Below, in pieces: positions 15,134 to 22,302 of a stretch of 37,553 nt of DNA. The notes beneath the pieces are model-generated. The model was not told the origin of the DNA, ran no database searches, and was given only the letters and a program-made list of their open reading frames with translations. This stretch comes from an uncultured Eubacteriales bacterium (lineage in GTDB: Bacteria; Bacillota; Clostridia; Oscillospirales; Acutalibacteraceae), in contig ONAL01000015.1 of assembly GCA_900315785.1 (NCBI GenBank), positions 1 through 37,553 on the forward strand. Direction: 5' to 3'. A program made the translations under genes and the position numbers. Numbering within the stretch: position 1 is the stretch's first letter; each line of letters opens with the position of its first letter.

Positions 15134-16768
15134 ATGACAAATTGGATTAACGAAAGTGTAATGTACAACATCTATCCCCTCGGTTTTGCGGGAGCGCCTC
15201 GTGAGAACGACTTCAAGCTCGAGTACCGCCTCGACAAAATCTACGACTGGATGGATAATTTCAAGAAGCTCGGGATTAACGCCCTTGTTTTCAACCCTGT
15301 TTTTGAGAGTACCCGCCACGGCTACGACACAATCGATTATTACAAAATCGACAGCCGTCTCGGCGATAATAATTCTTTTAAGAAAATATGCGACGAGCTC
15401 CACAAGAACGGAATAAGAATAATCCTCGACGGAGTTTTCAACCACGTCGGACGCGATTTCTTCGCGTTCAAGGACGTTCAGCAGAACCGCGAGAGCAGTC
15501 AGTACTGCTCGTGGTTTATGAACCTCAACTTCTGGGGCAACAACCACTACAACGACGGCTTCTGCTATGAGGGCTGGGCAGGTCACATCGACCTCGTAAA
15601 GCTCAACCTCGACAATCAGGCGGTCTGCGACCACCTTATCGGCGCGGTTAAATTCTGGATTGAGGAGTTCGGAATCGACGGTCTCAGACTTGACGCCGCC
15701 GACTGTATCAACCTTGAATTCTTCAAGAGACTGAGAAACGTCTGCCTGTCGCTCAAGCCCGATTTCTGGCTCTACGGCGAAATCATCGGCGGCGACTACA
15801 ACCGCTGGGCTAACGAAAACACTCTCCATTCGGTTACAAATTACGAGTGCTATAAGGGACTATACTCCAGCCACAACGACAAGAACTACTTTGAGATTGC
15901 ACACAGCCTTAACCGTCAGTTCGGCAACGGCGGAATCTACCGCAATATCTATACATTCAACTTTGTCGACAACCACGACGTCAACCGTATCGGAAGTATG
16001 CTCCGAAACAAAAACCACCTCTGCAACGTCCACACTATCCTCTACACAATGCCCGGTGTGCCGTGCATTTACTACGGAAGCGAATGGGCTGTCAAGGGCG
16101 AGCGCACACGCTCGAGCGATTACGAGCTCCGTCCGTGCCTTGACATCAACAATATTCCCGACCCCGATTATACGCTCTACAATCACCTGTGCAGGCTCGG
16201 CAAAATCCGCAAGGCTCTGCCCGCGCTCAAATACGGCGATTATGAGAACACAATCATCCGCAACGAACAGCTTGTTTACCGCAGACGCTGCGACGGTCAG
16301 ACCGTTTATGTAGCGCTCAACCTTAACGACCATGATTACAACATCGACTTCAACGTTGACGGTTCGGGATATCTGACCGACGCGCTCACAGGCGAGAAGT
16401 TCGAGGCGAACGGTCACGCCTGGGTAGCTCTCCCCCCTTACAGCTCCAGAATCCTTGTGCTCAACGACGGAAGCTTTGAGCTTGACCTCGACGATGAAGT
16501 TATAATTCCGATAGAGAATAATATTTCCGAAGCTCCCGAGGCTGAGGAGCTCAGACCCGAGCCCGTTACTCTCGGCAAATACCGCCACTTCAAGGGCAAC
16601 GAGTACGAGGTAATCGGTATCGCAAAGGACAGCGAAACCCTCGAGGAAATTGTCGTTTACAAGGCGCTCTACGGCGACTTCGGTCTCTGGACAAGAAAGA
16701 AAACCAACTTTGAGGAAATCGTCGAACGCGACGGCAAAAAGCAGAGAAGGTTCACAAAAATAGATTAA
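15134..16768 (+). CDS. Cytoplasmic GH13 alpha-amylase-family enzyme fused to DUF1653
   Basis: Glycoside hydrolase family 13 protein of 544 residues. The (beta/alpha)8 barrel carries the expected catalytic set: nucleophile Asp187 in GLRLDAAD, acid/base Glu216 in LYGEII and transition-state stabiliser Asp282 in FVDNHD, with region I DGVFNHVG (99-106). A beta C-domain follows (about 375-460). After an acidic linker (EAPEAEELRPEP), residues about 484-544 match the small DUF1653 domain (KYRHFKGNEYEVIGIA, VVYKALYGDFGLWTR), which is normally a separate protein. No signal peptide, so it should act on internal glycogen or imported maltodextrins. AGGAG lies ten bases before ATG 15134. Confidence 0.88.
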   Translation: MTNWINESVMYNIYPLGFAGAPRENDFKLEYRLDKIYDWMDNFKKLGINALVFNPVFESTRHGYDTIDYYKIDSRLGDNNSFKKICDELHKNGIRIILDGVFNHVGRDFFAFKDVQQNRESSQYCSWFMNLNFWGNNHYNDGFCYEGWAGHIDLVKLNLDNQAVCDHLIGAVKFWIEEFGIDGLRLDAADCINLEFFKRLRNVCLSLKPDFWLYGEIIGGDYNRWANENTLHSVTNYECYKGLYSSHNDKNYFEIAHSLNRQFGNGGIYRNIYTFNFVDNHDVNRIGSMLRNKNHLCNVHTILYTMPGVPCIYYGSEWAVKGERTRSSDYELRPCLDINNIPDPDYTLYNHLCRLGKIRKALPALKYGDYENTIIRNEQLVYRRRCDGQTVYVALNLNDHDYNIDFNVDGSGYLTDALTGEKFEANGHAWVALPPYSSRILVLNDGSFELDLDDEVIIPIENNISEAPEAEELRPEPVTLGKYRHFKGNEYEVIGIAKDSETLEEIVVYKALYGDFGLWTRKKTNFEEIVERDGKKQRRFTKID

Positions 16769-16777
16769 AATAATAAT

Positions 16778-16810
16778 GAGGTGTTGTCACGTGACAGCAC
16801 CTCGTTTTTT
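16778..16810. terminator. Terminator overlapping the end of the convergent gene
   Basis: GAGGTGTTGTCAC and GTGACAGCACCTC form a stem with one mismatch centred at 16790/16791, followed by a T-run. The stop codon of the convergent transglutaminase gene (16787-16789) lies inside the stem, so ribosomes on that mRNA reach the hairpin. Confidence 0.75.
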
Positions 16811-18298
16811 TACCTTAAGCTTCAGCTTAAATGTTATTCCGTTTTTCTTCGCGGTTATGGTACAGGTTCCGCACTTGATTGCTCTCACTCTGCCGCTTGA
16901 GGTTACCAGAGCGATTTTGCGGTTCGAGCTCCTGTACGTCACCGAGCCCGAGCCCTTATACACCTTGAAAATATATAGCTTGCCCTTCCTGACAGTCACG
17001 CTTGTGCGCCTGACGTACGGAAGTGTGAGCGTTTTGCTCCTGGACAGGATTTTGACAAGGCGGGAGCCGTTCGCGGTTTCGGTCGGCTCCTTGCGCCTTA
17101 CACCGTAGATGTAGCTGTTCTTTTCGCCGATTCCGTAGAAGTCGGTCGTCCAGAACGACGGCATTTTGAAAATTCTCTTGAGGTTATCGGAATATACCGA
17201 GTAACGGTATATTTCTCTTTTGGAATTAAAATACACATTGCCGTCCTTGTAAAAGAGCTTGGAGAACGTGTCTCTGTACTTCTTGCCCGATGACGTGTAC
17301 CAGGTATCCTTCATAACCTTTACGGCACGCTTCCAGTCGTCGAACTTTTCAATTAGCGCCGCGTAGCCCTTGTTCCTGTAGTTTGAATCGATGTAGTAAC
17401 AGATTCCGTCCACATAGAGCACCTGTGAGGTGACGTTGCGGAAGAACGCGCTGTCGTACGAGGTCGAGCTGCATTTGTAGTCGGAGTTGTAGCTCGCGTC
17501 GTCCTTGTAGCCGCTGTGCGGCGTTGAGTTGTATGAAGCGAGCTTCTTGTCGCTCACAAGGAAATACTTGTGTCTGACGTAGCCCTTTGTCTCGGGAGTC
17601 GGGTCGTCGTGGGTAACATCAACGTGGTACCACTTGCCGTCAATCTTAACGATGTTCCAGCAATGTGATTTTGCATTATTATTGATACACTTGCTGTCAA
17701 CGCCGACCTTCGCGAGCAGATAGTTATACGCTCTGACGTAACCCTCGCAGACGCTCTTCTTCTCGACCAGAGCGCTGTATGCGGTGTACGAGATTAAGCC
17801 CTTGAGCTTGTACTCACAGTTAAGAGCGATTTTATCGTGGATAGCGAGCGCCTTCTGCGTTTCGCTCATACTGTCGTCGATATCGCTCAGAAAGGCGTTG
17901 ACCGCCTTGTTGAACTTCTTGATTTTCGACGGAATCTCACTCGCCGAGAATAGATAAATCGGCTGAATCGACTTGATAATATTGTTCGATTTGTTGTAGG
18001 TATAGTGGATATACGACGCGTCAACGTAGAAAATATCGGGGTTTGAGAAAACCGCGGATTTGAAAACCGAGACAATTTCCGAAACGGGAATCTTGTAGCT
18101 TGAGATGTTGATAGACGCCTTGAGATTTCTGATTGCGTCTGAAATAAAATCCTCGACGCCGTCATATTGCTCCTCGACCTCGGGTATATATGAATAGACC
18201 TTTCCGCTGTCGCTGCTCTCCGCAGCCGCGGAAATAGCGGGAAGCGTGAAAAGTATTATTAATAGTATTGAAACAAAGCTTTTCAGTAAGACCTTCAA
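16787..18298 (-). CDS. Secreted transglutaminase-like protein with C-terminal BIG2 domain
   Basis: About 503 residues. Signal peptide at 1-26 (LLIILFTLPAISAAA). The transglutaminase-like core has a complete Cys-His-Asp triad: Cys184 in KSVCEGYVRAYN, His212 in SHCWNIVKIDGKWYHVD and Asp227, typical of bacterial surface transglutaminase or protease-like enzymes. Residues about 290-430 look like repeated beta strands, and the end is a BIG2 module (SNRKIALVTSSGRVRAIKCGT). The longer open frame to 18343 overlaps tcdA and has no ribosome site; GGAAGG sits eight bases before TTG 18298, giving a clean signal peptide, so that start is preferred. It follows tcdA by four bases and is probably co-transcribed. 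Substrate unknown. Confidence 0.82.
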   Translation of the reverse strand: MKVLLKSFVSILLIILFTLPAISAAAESSDSGKVYSYIPEVEEQYDGVEDFISDAIRNLKASINISSYKIPVSEIVSVFKSAVFSNPDIFYVDASYIHYTYNKSNNIIKSIQPIYLFSASEIPSKIKKFNKAVNAFLSDIDDSMSETQKALAIHDKIALNCEYKLKGLISYTAYSALVEKKSVCEGYVRAYNYLLAKVGVDSKCINNNAKSHCWNIVKIDGKWYHVDVTHDDPTPETKGYVRHKYFLVSDKKLASYNSTPHSGYKDDASYNSDYKCSSTSYDSAFFRNVTSQVLYVDGICYYIDSNYRNKGYAALIEKFDDWKRAVKVMKDTWYTSSGKKYRDTFSKLFYKDGNVYFNSKREIYRYSVYSDNLKRIFKMPSFWTTDFYGIGEKNSYIYGVRRKEPTETANGSRLVKILSRSKTLTLPYVRRTSVTVRKGKLYIFKVYKGSGSVTYRSSNRKIALVTSSGRVRAIKCGTCTITAKKNGITFKLKLKVKKRGAVT

Positions 18299-18302
18299 GC
18301 TA

Positions 18303-19010
18303 TCATCCTTCCTTGCAAATATCCTTGATGACCTCGCCCGCAATAATCAGACCCGCGACCGACGGCACGAACGAAACGCTGCCGGGGGTTTGTCTGCGGT
18401 AAGGGTCGGAGGTTTTTTCGGGAGTAATCGGCTTTTCCTTTGAATACACGACCTTCAGCTTTCTGATACCGCGCTTTTTGAGCTCGCTGCGCATTACTCT
18501 CGCAAGCGGACAGACCGAGGTCGAGAAAATATCCGCAACCTCGAACATAGTCGGGTCAAGCTTGTTCCCTGCCCCCATCGCCGAGATTATCGGGGTACCT
18601 GAGCGCTCGGCTTTCATAACGAGCTCGATTTTGCCCGTGACCGTGTCAATCGCGTCCACAACGTAGTCGTACTTTGAGAAATCAAACTCCGATGACGTTT
18701 CGGGAGTGAAAAAGGTCCTGTACGCGTTGACCTTAATCTCGGGGTTAATCTCAAGAAGCCGCTCTCTGAACACATCAACCTTGTATCTGCCGACCGTTTT
18801 GGTCGTCGCGATAAGCTGGCGGTTGATGTTCGATTGCGCCACGGTGTCGTTGTCGATTATGTCAAGCTCGCCGACCGACGCGCGCGCGAGGGCTTCGACG
18901 GTGAAGCCGCCCACTCCGCCTACGCCGAAAACGGCGACGCGCGAGTTTCTGAGTTTTTTGACCGCGTCTGCTCCCAAAAGCAGCTCGGTACGAGAGAAAA
19001 TGCCGTCCAT
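18303..19010 (-). CDS. tcdA: tRNA threonylcarbamoyladenosine dehydratase (TcdA/CsdL, ThiF family)
   Basis: E1-like adenylating enzyme, 235 residues, that cyclises t6A37 of tRNA to ct6A. Motifs: nucleotide-binding FGVGGVGGFTVEAL at 28-41, DIIDNDTVAQSNINRQ with the conserved Asp and Arg, DAIDTVTGK, SAMGAGNKLDP and SVCPLARVMR, plus PGSVSFVPSVAGL near the C-terminus, all characteristic of TcdA rather than MoeB. AGGAG precedes ATG 19010. It is promoter-proximal; the secreted transglutaminase gene follows after four bases, an unusual partner with no obvious functional link. Confidence 0.9.
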   Translation of the reverse strand: MDGIFSRTELLLGADAVKKLRNSRVAVFGVGGVGGFTVEALARASVGELDIIDNDTVAQSNINRQLIATTKTVGRYKVDVFRERLLEINPEIKVNAYRTFFTPETSSEFDFSKYDYVVDAIDTVTGKIELVMKAERSGTPIISAMGAGNKLDPTMFEVADIFSTSVCPLARVMRSELKKRGIRKLKVVYSKEKPITPEKTSDPYRRQTPGSVSFVPSVAGLIIAGEVIKDICKEG

Positions 19011-19042
19011 ATGCTTCTCCTGTCAATTAAACTTACCAGACC

Positions 19043-19071
19043 ATTATAATGGAAATTTGAGAAAAATACAA
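19043..19071 (-). promoter_or_regulatory. Promoter of tcdA
   Basis: On the minus strand TTGTAT (19066-19071), a 17-base spacer and TATAAT (19043-19048). Confidence 0.75.
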
Positions 19072-19088
19072 ATTTTTTTAAAAAAAGG

Positions 19089-19117
19089 TTGACAGAACCG
19101 TCTTATGTTGATATAAT
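19089..19117 (+). promoter_or_regulatory. Consensus promoter of the cysK leader transcript
   Basis: TTGACA (19089-19094), exactly 17 bases and TATAAT (19112-19117). Such a perfect promoter usually needs a repressor, which fits the operator-like repeat directly downstream. Confidence 0.88.
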
Positions 19118-19143
19118 ACCTATAAAGTTAGTAGGAATACTAA
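19115..19143. promoter_or_regulatory. Putative Rrf2/CymR-type operator at cysK
   Basis: AATACCTATA (19115-19124) overlaps the -10 box, followed by the perfect inverted repeat TTAGTA-GGAA-TACTAA (19128-19143). The GGAAT core agrees with what I recall of CymR-type sites. A 9/10 copy of AATACCTATA occurs at the rrf2 promoter. Binding by the neighbouring Rrf2 protein is inferred. Confidence 0.5.
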
Positions 19144-19165
19144 GAATTAAAAACGAGGCGATTTT

Positions 19166-19198
19166 ATGAAGTACTACGAAATACACGAGCGATGTTGA
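19166..19198 (+). CDS. Ten-codon leader ORF ending Arg-Cys upstream of cysK
   Basis: ATG at 19166 opens a 10-codon frame, MKYYEIHERC, ending TGT TGA. Its ribosome site (ACGAGGCG, seven bases upstream) is nearly the same as that of the serine acetyltransferase gene, so translation is likely. It lies in the leader of cysK, about 60 bases before the cysK ATG. A terminal cysteine codon next to the stop in a cysteine-biosynthesis leader suggests sensing of Cys-tRNA or free cysteine, but no clear attenuator hairpin is visible. Too short to judge by coding statistics. Confidence 0.45.
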   Translation: MKYYEIHERC

Positions 19199-19257
19199 TT
19201 TGCATCCCGTCCGTATTTTAAAAACAATTTATTACTTATTTAAAGGAGATTTTTACA

Positions 19258-20190
19258 ATGAAAATATACAAGAGAATTACTGACTTAATCGGCAACACAC
19301 CCCTTCTTGAGCTCTCAAACTATGAGAAGAACAACAAGCTCGAGGCTACCATCGCAGGCAAGCTCGAGTACTTCAACCCCGCAGGCAGCGTCAAGGACAG
19401 AATCGCGAGAGCGATGATTGACGACGCCGAGGCAAAGGGCGCTCTCAAGGAAGGCTCCGTTATCATTGAGCCGACAAGCGGCAACACAGGTATCGGTCTC
19501 GCGGCTGTGGCTTCCTCAAGAGGCTACAGAGTTATCCTCACAATGCCCGAGACGATGAGCATTGAGCGCAGAAATCTTCTCAAGGCTTACGGCGCGGAGC
19601 TTGTTCTCACCGAAGGCGCAAAGGGTATGAAGGGCGCAATCGAGAAGGCTAACGAGCTGGCGGAATCAATCGAAAACAGCTTTATTCCCGGTCAGTTTGT
19701 AAACCCTGCCAACCCCGAGGCACACGTTAAGACCACAGGTCCCGAAATCTGGAACGATACCGAAGGCAAGGTTGATATTTTCGTAGCAGGCGTAGGCACA
19801 GGCGGAACGCTCTCAGGCGTAGGCAAGTACCTCAAGGAGCAGAACCCCAACGTCAAGATTGTCGCTGTTGAGCCCGCTACCTCCCCCGTTCTCTCAAAGG
19901 GTATCGCAGGTCCTCATAAGATTCAGGGTATCGGCGCAGGCTTTGTGCCCGACACTCTTAACACCGAGATTTACGATGAAATCATTCCCGTAGAAAACGA
20001 GAACGCCTTAAAGACAGGCAGAACGCTTGCTAACAGCGAGGGTCTCCTTGTGGGTATTTCCTCAGGCGCGGCTGTTTACGCGGCAACCGTTCTCGCTCAG
20101 CGTCCCGAAAACAAGGGCAAGCTGATTGTTGCGCTCTTACCCGACACAGGCGAGCGTTACCTCTCAACACCGATGTTCACCGAAGCATAA
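19258..20190 (+). CDS. cysK: Cysteine synthase A (O-acetylserine sulfhydrylase)
   Basis: PLP enzyme of 310 residues that makes cysteine from O-acetylserine and sulfide. PLP lysine Lys46 lies in [11 protein letters not shown]; the substrate loop [11 protein letters not shown], the phosphate loop [12 protein letters not shown] and [10 protein letters not shown] are intact. Its length and short C-terminus fit CysK rather than CysM or cystathionine synthase. AAAGGAG lies about eight bases before the ATG. Transcribed from 19112 with a leader of about 130 bases holding the small Cys-ending ORF. The convergent rrf2 gene and the nearby serine acetyltransferase gene make a complete cysteine module. 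Confidence 0.95.
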   Translation: MKIYKRITDLIGNTPLLELSNYEKNNKLEATIAGKLEYFNPAGSVKDRIARAMIDDAEAKGALKEGSVIIEPTSGNTGIGLAAVASSRGYRVILTMPETMSIERRNLLKAYGAELVLTEGAKGMKGAIEKANELAESIENSFIPGQFVNPANPEAHVKTTGPEIWNDTEGKVDIFVAGVGTGGTLSGVGKYLKEQNPNVKIVAVEPATSPVLSKGIAGPHKIQGIGAGFVPDTLNTEIYDEIIPVENENALKTGRTLANSEGLLVGISSGAAVYAATVLAQRPENKGKLIVALLPDTGERYLSTPMFTEA

Positions 20191-20206
20191 TTATATACCC
20201 ATTAGT

Positions 20207-20240
20207 TAACCCTCAGAGCTTAAACTCTGAGGGTTAGTTC
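20207..20240. terminator. Bidirectional terminator between cysK and rrf2
   Basis: TAACCCTCAGAG pairs with CTCTGAGGGTTA around CTTAAA, with T-rich flanks on both strands; it serves two convergent genes. Confidence 0.85.
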
Positions 20241-20241
20241 T

Positions 20242-20682
20242 TTAGATGATATAGTCGTTTGAATAGCTTTCGATTTTCTTGTTGATGATATCACGCAGCG
20301 TGATTGAATCAAGATAATCGTCAATGACCTTTTTGAGCCCCTGCCATACGAAAAGCGTGGGACAGCCCTCGCTCCTCTCGCAATCGATATAGCCGTCGGT
20401 CTCGATACACTTTATCGGAGCCATATTTCCCTCGGTAAGTCTGAGAACCTCGCCGACGGTTATGCTTTCGGGAGCTCGGTTAAGGCGGTAGCCGCCCTGA
20501 AATCCTCGGTTTGTTCCGAGAATACTCGATTTATTAAGCACAGGCACAATCTGCTCCAGATACTTTTTGGAAACAGCCTGACGCTCGGCAATGTCCTTGA
20601 GCGCGATGTAGCCGTCTCCCTGATGCTCCGCAAGGTCAACAAGCATTCTGAGGGCGTATCTTCCCTTTGTCGAAATTTTCAT
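20242..20682 (-). CDS. Rrf2-family transcriptional regulator with three cysteines
   Basis: Winged-helix regulator of 146 residues. The Rrf2 opening MKISTKGRYALRMLVDLA, recognition region (SKKYLEQIVPVL) and GGYRL wing are clear. Three cysteines, Cys92, Cys101 and Cys107 (C-x8-C-x5-C), sit where IscR and NsrR bind an Fe-S cluster; the spacing differs from IscR's C-x5-C-x5-C. B. subtilis CymR lacks this trio. Context (cysK on one side, serine acetyltransferase on the other) suggests a cysteine or Fe-S regulator combining CymR-like targets with an IscR-like sensor. Operator-like repeats at its own and the cysK promoter support autoregulation. AGGAGG lies about six bases before ATG. Confidence 0.88.
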   Translation of the reverse strand: MKISTKGRYALRMLVDLAEHQGDGYIALKDIAERQAVSKKYLEQIVPVLNKSSILGTNRGFQGGYRLNRAPESITVGEVLRLTEGNMAPIKCIETDGYIDCERSEGCPTLFVWQGLKKVIDDYLDSITLRDIINKKIESYSNDYII

Positions 20683-20710
20683 AACTTCCTCCTTATTTTA
20701 TGGATTTTTC

Positions 20711-20735
20711 AATACATATCATTTCTATATGTATT
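20711..20735. promoter_or_regulatory. Putative autoregulatory operator of rrf2
   Basis: A perfect inverted repeat AATACATAT/ATATGTATT (7-base spacer) abuts the rrf2 -10 box. On the rrf2 strand it reads AATACATATA, differing at one base from the cysK operator-like AATACCTATA, in the equivalent place just after the -10. Confidence 0.55.
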
Positions 20736-20764
20736 ATTCTACCACAAAGTTTTGATATCTTCAA
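20736..20764 (-). promoter_or_regulatory. Promoter of rrf2
   Basis: On the minus strand TTGAAG (20759-20764), a 17-base spacer and TAGAAT (20736-20741). Confidence 0.7.
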
Positions 20765-20771
20765 GTTTTTG

Positions 20772-20800
20772 TTGCGTAAATATCAAACTTCTTGTATAAT
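20772..20800 (+). promoter_or_regulatory. Promoter of the serine acetyltransferase gene
   Basis: TTGCGT (20772-20777), a 17-base spacer and TATAAT (20795-20800), divergent from the rrf2 promoter. The leader is only about 25 bases. Confidence 0.75.
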
Positions 20801-20831
20801 ATTTAATAACAGACTGAAACGAGGCGACATT

Positions 20832-21740
20832 ATGAACCATTCAGATAAACTTGTAAACCAAATCCTCGAGAGCTACGACAGGCACGAGCTGACAAGACGA
20901 ATTGACGTGGACAACATCGTAAGCCGTGACGCGCTTATCGGCATTGTCAAGGAGCTCAGAAAGCTCCTCTTCCCGGGTTACTTTGACAATATGAAGGTCA
21001 GAAGCGACTATGTGAAGTACCTTGTCGGCGAAAGGGTCGAGAACATCGAGTACAACCTCAAGCAGCAGGTCGCAAAGGCGCTCAAGAACTGCGACGAGAA
21101 CTGCTCCGACTGCGACGAAAAGGCTGACGCGCTTGTTTATGATTTTCTGAACAAGCTGCCCGAAATCAGGGAAACGCTCGCAACCGACGTTCAGGCGGCG
21201 TATAACGGCGACCCCGCGGCGTACAGCATTGAGGAAATCATATTCAGCTACCCCGGTATCTTTGCAATTACCGTTTACAGAATTGCCCACGAGCTGTGGC
21301 TGCTCGATATCCCGATGATTCCGAGAATTATGTCGGAATACGCGCATAACCTCACGGGTATCGATATTCACCCGGGCGCGACAATCGGCAAGTATTTCTT
21401 TATCGACCACGGTACGGGTATTGTTATCGGCGAAACCACGGTTATCGGCGACAACGTCAAGATTTATCAGGGCGTTACGCTCGGCGGTCTGTCCACCAGA
21501 AAGGGACAGCAGCTCAAGGGCGTCAAGCGTCATCCCACAATCGGCGACAACGTCACGATTTACTCGAATACCAGTATTCTCGGCGGCGATACGGTCATAG
21601 GCAACAACGTAGTTATCGGCGGTAACGCGTTTATCGTGAGCTCCGTTTCCGAGGGTATGAAGGTAAATATCCGCAACCCCCAGCTCGAGTACAGCGTTGA
21701 TAAGAAGTACGAGGACGGCTTCTGGGACTGGAGTATTTAA
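20832..21740 (+). CDS. Serine O-acetyltransferase, EpsC type
   Basis: Makes O-acetylserine, the substrate of the CysK encoded upstream. The 302 residues comprise an alpha-helical N-domain and a left-handed beta-helix of hexapeptide repeats from about 180 ([41 protein letters not shown] pattern). This resembles the longer EpsC-type enzymes of anaerobes rather than short B. subtilis CysE. A cysteine cluster, Cys87, Cys91 and Cys94 ([11 protein letters not shown]), interrupts the N-domain. GAGGCGA precedes ATG 20832; the 44 codons of open frame upstream lie over the promoter and are not coding. No terminator is evident before the tRNA promoter. Confidence 0.9.
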   Translation: MNHSDKLVNQILESYDRHELTRRIDVDNIVSRDALIGIVKELRKLLFPGYFDNMKVRSDYVKYLVGERVENIEYNLKQQVAKALKNCDENCSDCDEKADALVYDFLNKLPEIRETLATDVQAAYNGDPAAYSIEEIIFSYPGIFAITVYRIAHELWLLDIPMIPRIMSEYAHNLTGIDIHPGATIGKYFFIDHGTGIVIGETTVIGDNVKIYQGVTLGGLSTRKGQQLKGVKRHPTIGDNVTIYSNTSILGGDTVIGNNVVIGGNAFIVSSVSEGMKVNIRNPQLEYSVDKKYEDGFWDWSI

Positions 21741-21762
21741 AAGAGAATTTAGCATAATAATA

Positions 21763-21791
21763 TTGACAAAATCATTGTGGTTTGATATAAT
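21763..21791 (+). promoter_or_regulatory. Consensus promoter of tRNA-Gly
   Basis: TTGACA (21763-21768), 17 bases and TATAAT (21786-21791), perfect consensus as expected for a stable RNA gene. Confidence 0.85.
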
Positions 21792-21808
21792 AACAATGTT
21801 GTCAATAT

Positions 21809-21882
21809 GCGGATGTAGTTTAGTGGTAGAACTTCAGCCTTCCAAGCTGATCGTGTGGGTTCGATTCCCATCATCCGCTCCA
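21809..21882 (+). tRNA. tRNA-Gly (anticodon TCC), CCA encoded
   Basis: A 74-base gene with a 7-bp acceptor stem GCGGATG/CATCCGC, D-arm TAGTTTAGTGGTAGAA, anticodon stem TCAGC/GCTGA with loop CTTCCAA (anticodon TCC), T-arm GTGGGTTCGATTCCCAT and an encoded 3' CCA. Its 3' end is copied twice downstream, once inverted and once direct. Confidence 0.95.
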
Positions 21883-21949
21883 ATAAAAAAGTCAGGCACC
21901 CATTCGGGTGCCTGATTTTTATTGGAGCGTAATGATGATGGGAATCGAA
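21860..21949. repeat. Large inverted repeat joining the tRNA 3' half, its terminator and an antisense copy
   Basis: The tRNA T-arm/acceptor strand plus AATAAAAA (21860-21890), the terminator stem CAGGCACCC/GGGTGCCTG and a following ATTGGAGCG...GATGATGGGAATCGAA (21921-21949) form one nested inverted repeat. The only interruption is TAAT at 21930-21933 between the two antisense tRNA blocks. The transcript could fold the tRNA 3' half onto the downstream copy. The central hairpin with its T-run (21892-21921) is the tRNA terminator. Confidence 0.75.
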
Positions 21950-22302
21950 GCACGCCGTTAAAAAAACAGTCCTGTGGACTGTTTTTAGGCGTGAGCGCTG
22001 ATGAACATTTCCCACTGCACACGCCACAAAAAACGAGATGGAACGCTTCGCAACAGCGAACGTACATCATCCGCTCCATAGCGCCGTTTGAAAAAACGGC
22101 GCTCTTTTTTGGCTTAAACACTGGAAAAACCGCATAAACACTGAACTTTTTGAAAAGCAACTTTTGAAAATTGCATTGAATAATAGTGCACGATAACGCA
22201 CGAAAAAGCGTGTAATTCTACACAGTTTCTACACAGTAAAATCCCCTCAGGGCAAAAAACTCTGAGGGGATTGCTTTGCAATTCACTAAAACACCGTTTC
22301 CG
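21883..22302. other. Hairpin-rich noncoding segment downstream of tRNA-Gly
   Basis: About 420 bases without a credible gene. Contents in order: tRNA terminator; antisense copy of the tRNA 3' end; long hairpin CACGCC...AAACAGTCC-TGT-GGACTGTTT...GGCGTG (21951-21997); direct 14-base copy of the tRNA 3' end (22065-22078); terminator hairpin AGCGCCGTTT/AAACGGCGCT with T-run (22079-22110); tandem TCTACACAGT repeats near 22217-22237; and hairpin AATCCCCTCAG/CTGAGGGGATT (22241-22273). Open frames here are spurious translations of tRNA-like sequence. It looks like the scar or attachment region of an integrated element. Confidence 0.6.
22065..22078 (+). repeat. Direct repeat of the tRNA-Gly 3' end (att-like)
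   Basis: CATCATCCGCTCCA is identical to the last 14 bases of the tRNA gene (21869-21882). Sequence on both sides differs. Repeats of a tRNA 3' end are the typical footprint of tyrosine-recombinase integration. Confidence 0.55.

Noticed and set aside
19166-19243. Reading the TGA after Arg-Cys in the cysK leader as selenocysteine, extending the leader to 24 sense codons
   Set aside because: No SECIS-like hairpin is evident just after the TGA, and the short downstream frame has no selenoprotein-like features; an ordinary stop is simpler.
19118-19257. T-box or SAM riboswitch in the cysK leader
   Set aside because: No T-box consensus, anticodon-type specifier stem, SAM core or terminator/antiterminator pair could be identified in about 140 bases.
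21749-22160. Open frames on both strands across tRNA-Gly and the hairpin segment
   Set aside because: They are translations of tRNA sequence and its copies, a known source of spurious protein annotations, and have no ribosome sites.
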